Source: Perkinsus olseni (taxonomy: Eukaryota > Perkinsozoa > Perkinsida). From it: a DNA stretch of 41,971 bases. Shown piece after piece: positions 10,153 through 21,740 of the stretch. The DNA is taken from assembly GCA_013115125.1 (NCBI GenBank), contig JABANN010000291.1:1-41971 (forward strand). The letters are read 5' to 3'. Made by a program: the position numbers and the translations under genes. The notes below the pieces were generated by a model. It did no database searches. It had not been told where the DNA came from and worked only from the letters and a program-made list of their open reading frames with translations. Position 1 is the stretch's first letter; every line of letters starts with the position of its first letter.

Positions 10153-12204
10153 ATGTTGGTCTCACTACGCCAACAGCGCTTCCTCACATCGCCCCGACTC
10201 CTGTTCCTAGTGGCGGTCATCACGTTCCTGGTGGCCCTTCAGTATTACTTCGGCCGCGCCCTCGATCCCCATGTAGGTGAATCTATGGTACTCCTTCCGA
10301 TGCTTCCCGCGAAGATATCTGATGGAGCGCTTGTTATCGGTCCCAGTGCGCTCTTGGCCTCGTCGCTCACCGATCCCAACAGCGGCAGACCGCAGTGGGT
10401 CGAGTACGTCGCACCGTCTGCAGGAGAGTCTGATTCGCCGTGGACCTCAATCCAGTGCCTTGCTTGGCATAGGAATAGGTCCTGTGCCTTCGACCAGATC
10501 TATTATGACAGTCAACTTGGCAACTTCGTTATCGCCTTGCCTGATGGGGAACTTGGGAACATCAAGAAAGCGCCTTATGATGGAAAAGCTTTGATGTTCG
10601 ATTCTGCGACTGACTATGATCGACATTTGGATACCGGTGTAGCGGTGACTGAAGATTCCCTGAGGGAGCTCATGAAGGGTGCTACAACCGATGCCAAGGA
10701 CCGCGATGAGGTGCCGCGTTTCCAGCCGTGTATTCAATTCTTCAAGGACAAGTCGGAATTCGCCAAGTGGCATCGCGAAAAACAGGGCTTCTTTTTCTCA
10801 TGGCTTCGTCGTGGTGATACCAAACCCGAACTCATCGACGGCGTCACGCTGCAACTCCTTATCTTCGGCCCGATGAACCCGGGCCACTTTCTTTATGACA
10901 GCCTCTACCCTGCCTGGATAACGGCAGTGCGCTTCGGTTATGCATTTTGGCCGATGAACATTTTACCAGTGGATGAGGGCGAGACGAAGGCAGCAAGAGA
11001 AACTCCTCATTGGAGTGTCCTGAAGCACTTCGGCCGTGGACAAGTGTTTCTCACGTCCGAGCTCGAAGCTGCTTCTGTGTACTCCTTCTCGAGGCTGCTA
11101 GTCGGTAGTCGTTTCATGGGTCATCGCAACCCACAGCGCAGCATGGCGATGCCTGGCTCTTACTCTTATGAAAACGCATTTTTCTTGTTCGGTCAGCGGC
11201 TCCTAGCCGGCTTCGACTTCGTACCGTGGCCGACTGAGATGTTGGAACTCGAACGAGGGCTTTCAAGTTGGGGCTGTCAAGGGGTTATCGTTGACAACAA
11301 GAGATTTGACGATGAACTCAAGGCCATGCTGATGGATATCGCCGCGAAGTCCGAGGCGCTCTTCGGTTGCGATATTACCTTTCTGCGGTGGGAGGATTAT
11401 TCCTTCCAGGAGCAGTTAGCGGTCATTGCGAGCTCTAATCTGTACATCAGCTCTACCGGAACGGGCATGACGCGGTGCCATTTGATAAGACCTGGTGGTG
11501 TTGTGGTACATCTCGGCACGATGGAGCGCCTGGGCCACCCTGAGAGGTATCAGTCAGCTTATCGCGACGTCCACTTCGCCACTGGCTCGCCACATTTGAA
11601 CTCTGTCTACTACCCTAGACGGTTATGGAACACTTACGGTAGACTACAACGCGAGGGCGTGATAGATGCCATCCAGCGAGGCGTTGAACTCTTCATGAAG
11701 CCCGTCAAGATGCCGAGACCGTATAGCGAGGGCCTCTCCCCCACCTCACTGAGCTGGGAGCGCTACTGCAATTCTACTACTGATAACTGCAGGGCCGTGG
11801 TGGAGGTTCAGAACGGCAACTTCCAGGCTGGTGAGCATAGAGCGAAAGATACTTACATGTGTGAGTACTGCTCCTGGGTTGACTTCTTCAACCTCGCCCC
11901 GATGTGGTCGCCAGTAGGCTGCCGTGATGGTGACACGATCGTCCACTGTCCGCTAGACCATCGCCTTTATGCTTCCGTCATGGACTCTGATCACGTGGCC
12001 TTCGATCCTCAATGCTATGACGCGGAAGTGGCCAAGATTCGTTCGGCGAAGGAAAGTCTGCTGAGGAAAGCTGCGGCCAAGCTGAAACCGGATTTAGATT
12101 ACAAGAACCTCACAGCGAGCGAGGCGGTGGCGGCCATGCTCCAAGTAAAGCCGCCAAACTGTCCTTTAAGGGTTCCTGCCATCCCTCCGCAGTGTGCCTG
12201 TTAA
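10153..12204 (+). CDS. GT61-like (DUF563) type II membrane glycosyltransferase, intronless
   Basis: A single 683-codon frame. The first ATG in frame is 10153; the frame is open from 10111 but only with GTG. Residues about 15-35 (LLFLVAVITFLVALQYYFG) form one N-terminal transmembrane anchor after a short basic tail, typical of a Golgi type II enzyme. Features of the GT61/EOGT-like fold include GHFLYDSLYPAW in the middle and, near residue 430, YSFQEQLAVIASSNLYISST followed by GTGMTRCHLIRPGG, which matches the family's (EQ...AD.v.g.hGaG...f..PG.vv) segment. A Cys-rich C-terminal tail follows (MCEYCSW, PQCYD, PQCAC). Substrate unknown. It is the only long intronless gene in the window, so it could be an old retrocopy. 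Confidence 0.8.
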   Translation: MLVSLRQQRFLTSPRLLFLVAVITFLVALQYYFGRALDPHVGESMVLLPMLPAKISDGALVIGPSALLASSLTDPNSGRPQWVEYVAPSAGESDSPWTSIQCLAWHRNRSCAFDQIYYDSQLGNFVIALPDGELGNIKKAPYDGKALMFDSATDYDRHLDTGVAVTEDSLRELMKGATTDAKDRDEVPRFQPCIQFFKDKSEFAKWHREKQGFFFSWLRRGDTKPELIDGVTLQLLIFGPMNPGHFLYDSLYPAWITAVRFGYAFWPMNILPVDEGETKAARETPHWSVLKHFGRGQVFLTSELEAASVYSFSRLLVGSRFMGHRNPQRSMAMPGSYSYENAFFLFGQRLLAGFDFVPWPTEMLELERGLSSWGCQGVIVDNKRFDDELKAMLMDIAAKSEALFGCDITFLRWEDYSFQEQLAVIASSNLYISSTGTGMTRCHLIRPGGVVVHLGTMERLGHPERYQSAYRDVHFATGSPHLNSVYYPRRLWNTYGRLQREGVIDAIQRGVELFMKPVKMPRPYSEGLSPTSLSWERYCNSTTDNCRAVVEVQNGNFQAGEHRAKDTYMCEYCSWVDFFNLAPMWSPVGCRDGDTIVHCPLDHRLYASVMDSDHVAFDPQCYDAEVAKIRSAKESLLRKAAAKLKPDLDYKNLTASEAVAAMLQVKPPNCPLRVPAIPPQCAC

Positions 12205-13217
12205 TATCGTCGTCTGCTTAATACCATAATTCGCTCGCATCAAGGAAAGTTATGTGGGGAAGGCTGACTTAGGGCCACTCGGCACAGCTGCTGGGCCCGG
12301 TTTTCATTTCAAGTTGTGTATCATTACGCTTCCGGCTTCTTCCCGTCGCTTCATACGTTTTCATATTTTATTATTAATTGAAAGCTACAGGCGATCTGTT
12401 GAGTGTCAGTACGTCGTTGCACGAAGGGCGGCAAGGCTTGGCGCTTCGACCTGTGATCATCGTGGACAAGGCCAATCAGGGTTCGCATGACATCACCATA
12501 GATCAGCTCAATTACGCCCGTACGAAAGTACTTCTCTTGAAGGAAACAGCCGGTTAACGGTTTGTCGGGTAACTCTCGGCGACTCTCTCTTCTATGTATC
12601 AGACCTTCACCGGCATGTGTGAGTTTGAAGTCCAGCGCCGACAGTACGACTTAGTCAGACTGGTCCCGACGTACCTTTGCGTGGGGATCTGTTAAGCCTG
12701 TTAAATAGGGTCTGGTCATGAAAAGAAATGTTGCTGTCAAAGCGAAGTCATCGTCAGCCGGGGTCCCTGCAGAACTGCAAGGGCTGGTCGCACAATGCTC
12801 GCCGAACTGATTCACGGAGCGTACTGGTGAAGACTTGATCGGTTATTCTCGTTAGTATTGGCTGGGAGAATGCCCGGCAGTACTGGAGAACTGTGTTTAG
12901 TCGTGATACTGCGATATTATCCGCCGCCTTACACTCCGCAATCAATGAACTAATCCTGAAACTTGGAATCGATTCTGTGTTTCAGAGTTACATAATTGAA
13001 CACTATCACACCGCGGGAGAGTCTTGTACCGAGCACGGCTATGTCCAGCCTTGCCTGTACTACCATAAAGATATAGGACCTCTCCCGGTAGAGATCTCAC
13101 CGATACATGCCGGATAGAGAATGATGAAGAGTTCCTGCATTAGTATTGATGCAACGCATTTGATGATGATGCCATGTTTTTGCAGTTTTCCTATCAGAAT
13201 TTCCACGGGCCGCGGCC
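12205..13217. other. Intergenic or unresolved exons; one exon-like frame at 12391-12557
   Basis: The segment 12391-12557 follows a good acceptor (AAAGCTACAG) and reads DLLSVSTSLHEGRQGLALRP, then VIIVDKANQGSHDITIDQLN, to TAA 12555-12557; it could be a terminal exon of a small gene whose start I cannot place. Around 12719 another short frame begins MKRNVAVKAKSSSAG. Neither is recognisable, and the rest shows no structure. Confidence 0.35.
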
Positions 13218-14900
13218 ATGGCCGGCACCGCGAGCGATTCGGATAAAATTGACTACGATGACCATCCATTCACCATCCTCAGCGTAGAGGACAGTATTCT
13301 GCGCTTGCCCTTTTATATGGGCGAGGAACTCGCCGATGAGTCGACTGACGACCCTAGAGGCTCTGGGGTGGAGCTATCCCTTATGGACGTTACTACTGGT
13401 GAGAGTCGTAATTAAACGATCATCGCCCCACACGCTGAATGGTTCCTGCGAGTTTACAGTCCTTTACGCTCTTGCCGATACGCTGAGTAAGGGGCTCTTT
13501 GTTTCGAGGACTAAGGGCTCACAGACGTTATAGGAGTCGTGGGGGCAGTGGTGACTGAGTTTATAGTCCAACGACTACGGTTCCGGCGTAGTTAGTCTCT
13601 TGCCGATGGGCTCAGTTAGGAGCCACTTGTTACCGTCCGAGAAAATGACAATTCGTAAAAACATGTATTGTAGCAGTTTGTATTGCGAATGAGAATCGAA
13701 ATTGCGTTTTCGTCATTCCGCCGGTTCGTCATTCGCGACTGGCCTGATACTTGACTCCGAAATGATGCCAACTGAAAGGCGAATTCTTTACCAATTCATG
13801 GTTCAGTGTTCTACAAAATCGTTTCTTCTATCAGGTGACCGCGTTACCTATCCGGGCCGAGGCAACCGCTGTGAGCACTTGGAGATTGTCGATCTGATGA
13901 ATAGCGTTCGACCAGCTCGAACTCTCGTGGACGCCGAGGTAGTACTAGTAGCAGCCATCTCTCGTCCTACACCCGCTTGCCTCCAGACACTGGAGCTGTC
14001 GCCGCCCTGGAGGTGCCCTAGATGTGAGCAAGTTTACAACTGCTGTTCTGATCTTGAGGTTGATGAGTGGTTGCAGAGGATACTTCAACAGGTGAGATTT
14101 TAATAATTTACAGTAATTGAAATTATCAGTTTCCGATTTTTTTTCATTTTAATTCTTTATGTAATATTCGTATTGGTCGCTTAATTAATATTATTCTTCA
14201 ATATTCAGCCAAGGGTAACACAGGCATCGAGTCGTGTTGTTGTCCCACGGCTCTTCGATAGCTTTGCTAGTTCTGATTTGGGCAGATTTCTCTATCGGTT
14301 CTGATGGCGCGCCATCAGGTATCCTGAAACTCTCTATCTTATAGTGTTCTTTTTTCCTGTAGAATCGGTCACGCGAGGGTGATGACATCGGGCAAACTCT
14401 GCCGCGATGAAATCTCTCCTGCAGTGTTTCTGTCGCTCAAGGAGGGCATACGGTCGCCTAGAACAGCCACCGTCGCGTCGATTCTATCTCGAGAATTTTT
14501 ATAGTGCGGTGGTGGGGAATCTCAGACAACGGACACGTCGGTACGACTCTACCTGGACGGATCTTGGGCGGATTCAGCCGGCTTGTATGTGATCGGGGAC
14601 GGCAGTGCTGAGAAGGTTGATCTCACCACGGACTCTGCGGATGAATCTCCAGAGCCTCAGCCCAAGCGACGACGAGGAGCTGAGTAAGGAGCTTGCTGGT
14701 ATCTATGAATCTTCGCTGTGCGCAACCTTCGCCCTCGAAAGAATTTTATGACACTGCACGAAGCAAGATGCCTGGTACGGTGCCTGCTACTTTTGGTCAG
14801 GTCCGACGAGCAGACACCCGAGGTTGATTTAACGTCCTCCAATGGCGATGATGATGCGCCGAGAGAGGCCATCGTCGATTTGGATTCAGACGACGACTGA
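13218..14900 (+). CDS. PIAS/Siz-type SUMO E3 ligase (SP-RING)
   Basis: Starts MAGTASDSDKIDYDD at 13218; exon 1 ends 13398. It contains ILRLPFYMGEELADE, which may be a reduced PINIT-like start. The SP-RING lies in about 13694-13938 and 13987-14091: MVQCSTKSFLLS, GDRVTYPGRGNRCEHLEIVD, then PPWRCPRCEQ and LEVDEWLQRIL, matching C...RG..C.H...D...WxCPxC. A 48-nt intron (13939-13986) splits it; it is stop-free and divisible by three, so retention would keep frame. Exon 14526-14683 has VRLYLDGSWADSAG, the SUMO-interacting motif KVDLTTDSADE and the basic PKRRRGAE. The last exon (14801-14900) adds EVDLTSSNGDDD and IVDLDSDDD. It moves SUMO from E2 to nuclear targets. The exon between 14092 and 14525 is unresolved. 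Confidence 0.85.
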
Positions 14901-14999
14901 GTTTCTCATCCACCGGCCCGCGTTTCGAGGGGGGCAGTGATCGGCGGCTCCTGCCTGCAGTCGAGTAGATTATCCTAGTTTTCACTCTTGCGGATTCCC

Positions 15000-16838
15000 A
15001 TGGCGGTAGATAGCTCTTCGACCCCTTCTCAACCACCAGGGTCGGTCCGCGTGCCTTCGACGGCTGAAAGAAGTCTCATTGACCTTACCAAAAGATACGA
15101 TATCATTCTCGGTGGGTCCCGTCGCCCTTCTCTGTCAACTAGCGTATCTCATTTGATATCGTCTCATGCAGTCCTGCTTGCCGAAATCGTTGAAATATTG
15201 TAGTATTATCATATTACTATGCTGTACCATCGGTACAGTGGTAATTCAATCGGTTGATGAAGCCCACTGTAGATGAGTAATCGCTACTACTGCTACCTAC
15301 GTCGGAACCCAGCCCTTCGCAGAACGCCCTACACGACTCACTGGCTTCTCCCTTTTGGGCCTGATAGCCGACCGAGCTGCAGTCGTTCAGGTAGCAGTTC
15401 GAAATGGCGACGGACCGTCCTGGAGGCCAGCGGCTGTCGATGCGTGGACGTTATATCACCCGACATCGATGAGAAGAGCATTCGCGGCAGCACTCCCTTG
15501 GTGAGCCCCTACCCGCCGTGGACGCCCGATGTGTCGTTGGCAGGAAACAACGTACAAGATCACCGAGGAGAAGGCTGATGCTATCATGGACAGGATCGGC
15601 GACAAGGGCTGGACGGGCCTGTTGGTTTGCTCCGATCAGGTGGGCTATAACCAACCATGACTGGCAAGGGACTCTGTGAAGCCTAGGGACCGTTCACAAG
15701 ACGATTGATGCATAGACACAAACCATTACCGGTTACCATATGATACTGTACAAGTAACTTTACGAAATTTTGCATTTTACATTTTTTAAAATTCTGATGT
15801 CTAAATCTTTTCCATTAGTCAAAATTGTGGAATACAATAGTAATTGATGATTGAATCTTCACGTCAGCATAAGTGTAGAATCTTGCTCTCTTGCCATTTC
15901 GCAACGGTGAAAATCTGACGCGAGGGCAGCTACCGTTTTCAATTCCAAGGTATCAGTTTGTGACGGAGAATGCCGAGAGAAGCCGGAGACTGTCGAGGAG
16001 GCACGAAGGTAGCAAGACAGTCGTTGATACCGCACCCTCCCCGCTTGATGGAAGGAAGCAGGTTCATCCACTCCTATACCGATGAAGGCCTTCCTGTGTC
16101 AACCGTCTCCACGATGGTTGTTGTTGATATAGAGACCGGCCGACGAGCGTATGGCAACCATGAGGCGACTGTCCGGTAAGTGGCCGTGCTCGTCCATCAT
16201 CCATTGGTCTCGCCGTTCTGGCTGGCGTCATGCCGTCGTACGTTGACTTCACGCGTTACCGATCTTATCATAGGATAATTTGATATGATATAGAATAGGT
16301 GAAGGTGTTGAATGGTATTATACACTATTGTCTTCTCGCGCTACGTCATCTGTTGTTAGCCCTCCACAATTCCCCGTCATCATGGCATCGGTCCATGCGC
16401 GGCTGTCTCTATTTTAGTCTATTAATACGTCTATTCATTACTGATAATTTTAATAATATCCAAGTTCAATTATATTTTTATCTTCATTTCACTGTAGTTT
16501 TACTAACTTATTATTAAGATATGTATTATTTTGATAATCTTTAATTATTAATTATCAGTATAAACTAGTAAATAAACAATCTGTAGGTTCGCCCCCATCC
16601 CCCCGGCTGTCGTTGATCGTCTGGTTGAGCCTGGTTACCCTATCTACACTTGTTCCGGTGGCTTCTCGATAGACGATCCTATCATGGGCCAGGTGAGAAT
16701 CTTTGCACGCACAGCGAAGATTTTCTTTCTCAGTACTGCACGAGCGTCGAAGGAGGTGTGGATGCCGTCATGGGGATGCCCCTCGGCCTCCTCGAGAAGC
16801 TCATCGTCGAAGTCACTTCCGATACCCCAGCCGAGTGA
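15000..16838 (+). CDS. Maf-like nucleoside triphosphate pyrophosphatase
   Basis: Seven exons join in phase: 15000-15111, 15391-15500, 15544-15639, 15950-16008, 16062-16175, 16587-16692, 16734-16838. The protein reads YDIIL|GSSSKWRRTVLEASG, VDVISPDIDEKSIRG, WTGLLVCSDQ|VSVCDGECREKPE, then SYTDEGLPVSTVSTMVVVDI, PAVVDRLVEPGYPIYTCSGG and GGVDAVMGMPLGLLEKL, covering the whole Maf fold in order. SSSKWRR replaces the bacterial S-x-S-P-R-R and resembles plant Maf. The family hydrolyses non-canonical or house-cleaning nucleotides. An N-terminal Ser/Pro-rich extension precedes the fold. Two acceptors are unusual or weak (15949 ends AAG). Only 78 bp separate it from the next gene. Confidence 0.93.
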
Positions 16839-16916
16839 ATTCAAGTTTCGAGCGCTTACTAGTTTCCGGGTTCAGATGGTGGGAATTCTCCTCGCGGCGG
16901 CATTTGCTAGTAAACA

Positions 16917-19900
16917 ATGAACATCCGCCTTCCTCGGTTTCTCTCGACAGCGGTCGGGCAGTATACCGCCACATCCGGATCGCTGCTGCTGCGGTGTCGA
17001 GCTGGTCTCGAGAAGATCCTCGCTGGAGAAGTCAGTCGGTGTGTTACACAGTCCATGTCCATCATCATTGACTGTATAGGTGAACGCGCTATTAGCCCCC
17101 CTAAAGAAGAGGAATAAGGGGACGGGTGGTACTGGCGGCCTCGTAGTCATATCCAACTCGGGCGAGGTCGAATTTCGTTGGCCCACCCCGGAAGCCGTCG
17201 AACTTTTATCACAGAAGTAGCCCTCAGGTCTCTCTCCTGTAACTAAAGGGTTTTCCCGCCACAGGTGTCGAGTGGCTCAGTCCATCTCCCAGAGGGTAGC
17301 CCCAGGATCGTCTCCGAGCTCACCAGCTTACTTCCCCTGTACAAGCCTCGATGAACTGATTGATCGGCTGGGTACAGGGCCGCTGTCAGAGGTAGGCTGC
17401 TGCTGCTGCTGCTCGTCGGAGACTACCCAAGAAGCTGCTACCTTCATCTAATTGCTGTTTTCTCACCCACTCTCGCCTTCATCGGGCCTAGAAATGAGAA
17501 GGATGAGAATGATCTCGTTTGATAATATTGACACAAATAATCTCTGCTGTGTTGCGTCTCGGTGGCAGCTGCCTACAATACTGAGCGTTTTTGCCTGAGG
17601 GGCTCACATCAGTAAGCGCTTCGTGCTTGCTTGTGACTCTATCTAAACCATGTGAAAGTTCATCTCCAAACTCTTATGAGTCTGCGAAAAACGAAAATTA
17701 TTCGGAATTAGTTTCGAAGAAAAATACAGTTTGAATACAACTGCTGTTTGTCTAGGTTCTTCGTGAGAGGAAGGCCTTCATCTCCCGAGTAACCAGTGAT
17801 GACTCTAAGCTCGATGGGGGACCTGCTGTGGTCCACAAGCTGAACGCTGCACTAGCACTGACGACCGAGGTAGCCGCTCCGTCCCTTCTACTGCATCATG
17901 AAGTGCTCTGAAGTCACTAACCGTAACGTCGGGATGCCCTCCGAAAGGGCAGATTGTACCGTTGATTCTACTCAAGTCGGTTCTTGCTCGGCCTGGCTCG
18001 GTCGTCTCTGTTGATAGGTCACTAACGGTGCGCCAGTGATGATAGACGTCTCAGACGACATGTGCTCTGTCGAGTACATTAGACGAGATGAATCAACGAC
18101 AAGGCCGTGGCTGGACGACTCCCCACCCACTGTCACTGTAGAGGAGAAGCCACTTCGACAACCTAGCTGGAGTACCATCGGACCTGGCACAAGTCCATCT
18201 CCCAGACGACGGCCCCATCGACAGCCGTATAGAGGGGTCATTCCGCCGCCCACTGTAGCAGCGGCTGCTGTTCTTAAGTACGCGTCACCACCAACAAGGG
18301 CATCCGCCGGTTAGTCTTATCGATTCAGGACCAGTATACTCTCGATCCTTTCCCGAACCCCCGCCAATCGGGCTGCTACTGAAGATGTTCTCGTTTGGGA
18401 CCCCTTCTGTGGACAGGGTAGGTCCTCGGGGCTCGTCTATCAGGGGCGTGTGCCTAGCTCTGATTTTCTCCCAGATTTCCTAAGCAGGCAAGGCAACCCG
18501 CATGAACGCTCCAGTAGAGCCGCATCATGCTGAGGAACTACCATTCGCGATCTGCCTCTAGACTGGAACCATCCCTGTATTCCTTTTCTCTACAGGCACG
18601 CTCATGCTGGAGTTTGCCTCGGTGGTGCTGGGAGTACCTCTGTCCGCTGCAACAGAAGTGAAGGCTACGCCCCATGCCAACGCCCATAGGCTGCAATTTA
18701 TCGCCACTGATCCCCTCGAAGAAAACGTAACCGCAGCGCGGACTAACCTAGCGAAGTGAGTGTGTTGCAAATAGGGGTCGGTAACGAATCTGAATCGTTG
18801 ATAGCATGAAACCTTGTTTCAATCGTTACTTCGGGGTCATTGGGGTTGCTTTATATCGCTTCCGGAGAGCCGTTTGCATCAGTTTTCTATCAGAAACTAT
18901 AAGAGTTTTCAATACCAACTTTTTCGGTGACGATATGGTCACACGATATGCCTTTGTATATGGACTACTATCAATAGTGTCATTGCATAGTCCGATGGCC
19001 GTTAATCGCTCACTTGTACGTTGCTTCAGATTCTCGACGTACTGTCAACCATGGTTCCCTCCTCGATCGATGACCAATGCTCGCAATTCATCACCCTCAG
19101 CAGCGCCTCACTATGGTGGCCGAAAAATTAAGCGGGACGCTCTCCGGCACGAGGAGGTCGATTCAAATGTGTAGCTCCCTAATGCAGTGACATTCTTTCT
19201 TCGACTACGGTTTCCGTCGGCAATAGTTCGCCAACGACGATGAGGGTGCCTTCCTCCCCGGTGTACGTAAAATGTCCACAAGTTGCCGTGCTCAGGTCTG
19301 CCGAGGATGAGCTGTTGAGCCAGGCGGAGGCGAGCTCGAGTCCCGCCAGGCCTGTGGGGTCAGACCCGCGGTCCTTCTCGACGGACGAGGATAAGTCCTG
19401 GAACTTACCAATACGCTTCTCAATAAACCAGGCACCGTTCCACAGCGTGAGTCCAAAGCAACAGCAATAGTAGTATTCCGCTGGACAGGTCCTCCCGCAT
19501 ATTCAGGGCCCGATGATAATTACTCATATACACTCACAGAGGTAGGCCAGGGTTACCTCGCCCCAGCTTCATAGAGATACTTCTCGCCGCCAGTCTTCTG
19601 CTAGTGAAGACGACATCCTTTGCCGTCTCCCAGTTATCACTGCGCTCGAAGGGAGGTCGTCAAACCGTATAGACTCCAGTAGATGCCTCATCGCGACGAA
19701 TGCCCAATTACATCAGCCATCTAGCCCAGTAGTTGTCGTGCCACACCCTTGGGAGCCTCTTCTCTTACCGTGGTGGTCCAACTTGCCCACAATGGCGATC
19801 CGGCCGGTGATCGATTTCTCAGGTTTGCGACTCATCAAGGCATCAAGATGTTCCAGACCTTCGGTCATCTGGTCGGCTCGAGAAACGACTGGGCAGGGGT

Positions 19901-20171
19901 GTACGTCCTAACGGACTCTAAAGCGTTCCAGTAAGTTCCCGCAAACATCCGTGAGCGCCGCAGCGATGCAGTCCAAAAAATCCACCGCTCTCCATTCACG
20001 GGATACAGTACCAATATGTGATTCTTCCGTATTAGGACGTACTCGCGTCTCGTCTGGGAGACCCAATTTGAGATACAGACTTCGTCCGATAGCAAAATGC
20101 GGCTACTCCGATGGACCGGCCTCAGAAGGGGTGAAGCGGCAGCTACCTCTTCGGTCAAGCAATCCCGATAG
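16917..20171 (+). CDS. THUMP domain RNA methyltransferase, RlmL/UPF0020 type, probably organellar
   Basis: Exons resolved: 16917-17030, 17080-17216, 17265-17391, 17756-17869, 18018-18277, 18329-18417, 18596-18755, an exon ending 19930, and 20036-20171. The start MNIRLPRFLSTAVGQY looks like a mitochondrial or plastid presequence. THUMP: LLLRCRAGLEKILAGE|VNALL, SGEVEFRWPTPEAVE. Methyltransferase: VLVWDPFCGQG|TLMLEFA (SAM motif DPFCGxGT) and IATDPLEENVTAARTNLA. The C-terminus has GSRNDWAGVYVLTDSKAFQ and MRLLRWTG, matching the family end. Exons between 18756 and about 19740, which should hold the NPPY-like catalytic motif, are not resolved. Members make m2G in large-subunit rRNA; an organellar rRNA target is inference. 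A Pro/Arg-rich insert lies in 18018-18277. Confidence 0.85.
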
Positions 20172-20247
20172 TTGCGGCACGTCGAGCATTTTTCTGAATT
20201 CATTGTTTCTGTCCTACTGGGTTCCGAGTTCTCATGATGAAAGTCTC

Positions 20248-20625
20248 CTAAGAGGGAAGAATTCTCGTTTGAATGCCCAAGTTTATGCGGCTCCCGCTAA
20301 GCGAAATCAACTTGTAGATCATCGGTGATCTAACGTGCCACATTTCCATTCGGGTTTGGATTTTATCGTTGGTCCACTGGGTTTGGGTTTTCGAACGTGA
20401 GCGACTTTCCCTACTGTCCTCTGGACAAGATGCCACGGTGGGAAATAAAGGTTCAACCTCTTCTGCTCCGGCATCGGTTAACTCACTGTACCCACCCAAA
20501 GCATCGCTAACTCGACTCTCCCGTCCCTTGGCTGCAGAGAACCGGATCATTGAGCGACCACGTGTATCCCGGAGCTTATCGCAGAAATTGAGTTGCCCGT
20601 AGAGAGCGGCGTGGAAGCATATCAC
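20248..20625 (-). CDS. Uncharacterised open frame (doubtful)
   Basis: A 125-codon open frame on the minus strand, with segments such as DALGGYSELTDAGAEEVEPL and SRSRSKTQTQWTNDK. It begins at an ATG but sits between a plus-strand gene end (20171) and a broken acetyltransferase copy. I find no family and no supporting splice structure. It may be a chance frame or a 3' exon. Confidence 0.25.
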   Translation of the reverse strand: MICFHAALYGQLNFCDKLRDTRGRSMIRFSAAKGRESRVSDALGGYSELTDAGAEEVEPLFPTVASCPEDSRESRSRSKTQTQWTNDKIQTRMEMWHVRSPMIYKLISLSGSRINLGIQTRILPS

Positions 20626-21025
20626 AGTGCCGTATATTCAATATGCGGCATTGCATTCAATTTGAATAATAAGACCTCGCTCGAACCTCCGTCGAGCCAC
20701 TTACAAAACAAACACGACCGCAGAATTAAACAACATCATAACCAACAACAACATGCTGTTGTGTCGCAGTGTCTTGTTCGGCCCTCTTCCTCCCGCCGTC
20801 AAGATCAGGGAGGGTACATGTAAAGGTAGATGCTCGAGTGGTATCCATCTGAGGAGCCAGGGAATCGGATAGCGCTTTCGTGTCCCCTCATCAAATCCGT
20901 GAGCTAGCCATAAGGCCCAGCGTTCATTGCCCCTCAAAAGAAGCCGTCGTATTGCCGATTGTTAACATCTTTAGTATTCAGAATCCGTGAGTTCCAGATC
21001 AGACACAAGATGGGAGGTAACTCAC

Positions 21026-21740
21026 AGTCGATATAAGTGAAGTTTGCCTTCTTGTAGAGCTTAATAGCGGGATTGTTCGTCGGGCCGACAATTAAGTATC
21101 CCGCCATAACATCTGGTCGCTTCTCACGGACCTGACGCCGCAGGAGAGTTCCTCAGAAGACACCAGCGTGGAAATTGCGTGCCTCCCATGGGACTGTGCT
21201 TACATTTTCGAGTGCTTTCGTGAGCATGGTACTCCCGACACGCTTCTTCTGCCATGCTAGAGTGACTTCTATACGCCGTATTTAATAAACCACCGTGGCA
21301 TCGTCCCCTTCTGTCATGTTCCTAAGGCAGAGAGTCTTCATGTTCCGCCGGCAGTTGAAAGGACCAGTCATACTACACCACCTCTTAATCCGTCGGCCTG
21401 AAACGCAGTCGGCTATATAATTGACATTACATTGCAGAGAGAACACCGTCAGGCACACTATCCAAGCTTAAGGTGGTCCATAGTACTTTGCCGACGACAC
21501 CCTGAGGGAGCATCGTGTATTCAACATCACATGCAGAGACGGACACCACGCAGGTCCACAGGAGAGTACCCACCATGCCATGTTGCACTTTCGGATCAAC
21601 CGCGACGAAGATCTGGTAGGAGCCGGTAATGAGCAAAGGGCGATAATCTATCGTATCGCCCTCTCTTGCTGGTCTATATATGAGCTCAGAAGCATTGGAA
21701 CTGCGAGATGGGTTGGCAGCCAGTAGGTTGGGAGGCTTTG
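21026..21740 (-). pseudogene. Broken NAA50/60-like acetyltransferase copy
   Basis: Minus-strand relatives of the two intact genes at 30523-33195. One exon ending at 21574 carries ASELIYRPAREGD and SYQIFVAVDPKVQHG. After an intron follow GVVGKVLW, EVTLAWQKKRVGSTMLTKAL (ending 21204), and RPDVMAGYLIVGPTNNPAIK with KLYKKANFTYID (21131-21026). Exon order and intron positions match the intact genes. It is probably a pseudogene: no ATG opens the first exon in frame (a TAA lies before it), a TAA at 21284-21282 interrupts the strand before EVTLAW where the intact copies read AYIGC, and the last exon stops after about ten residues. Confidence 0.7.
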
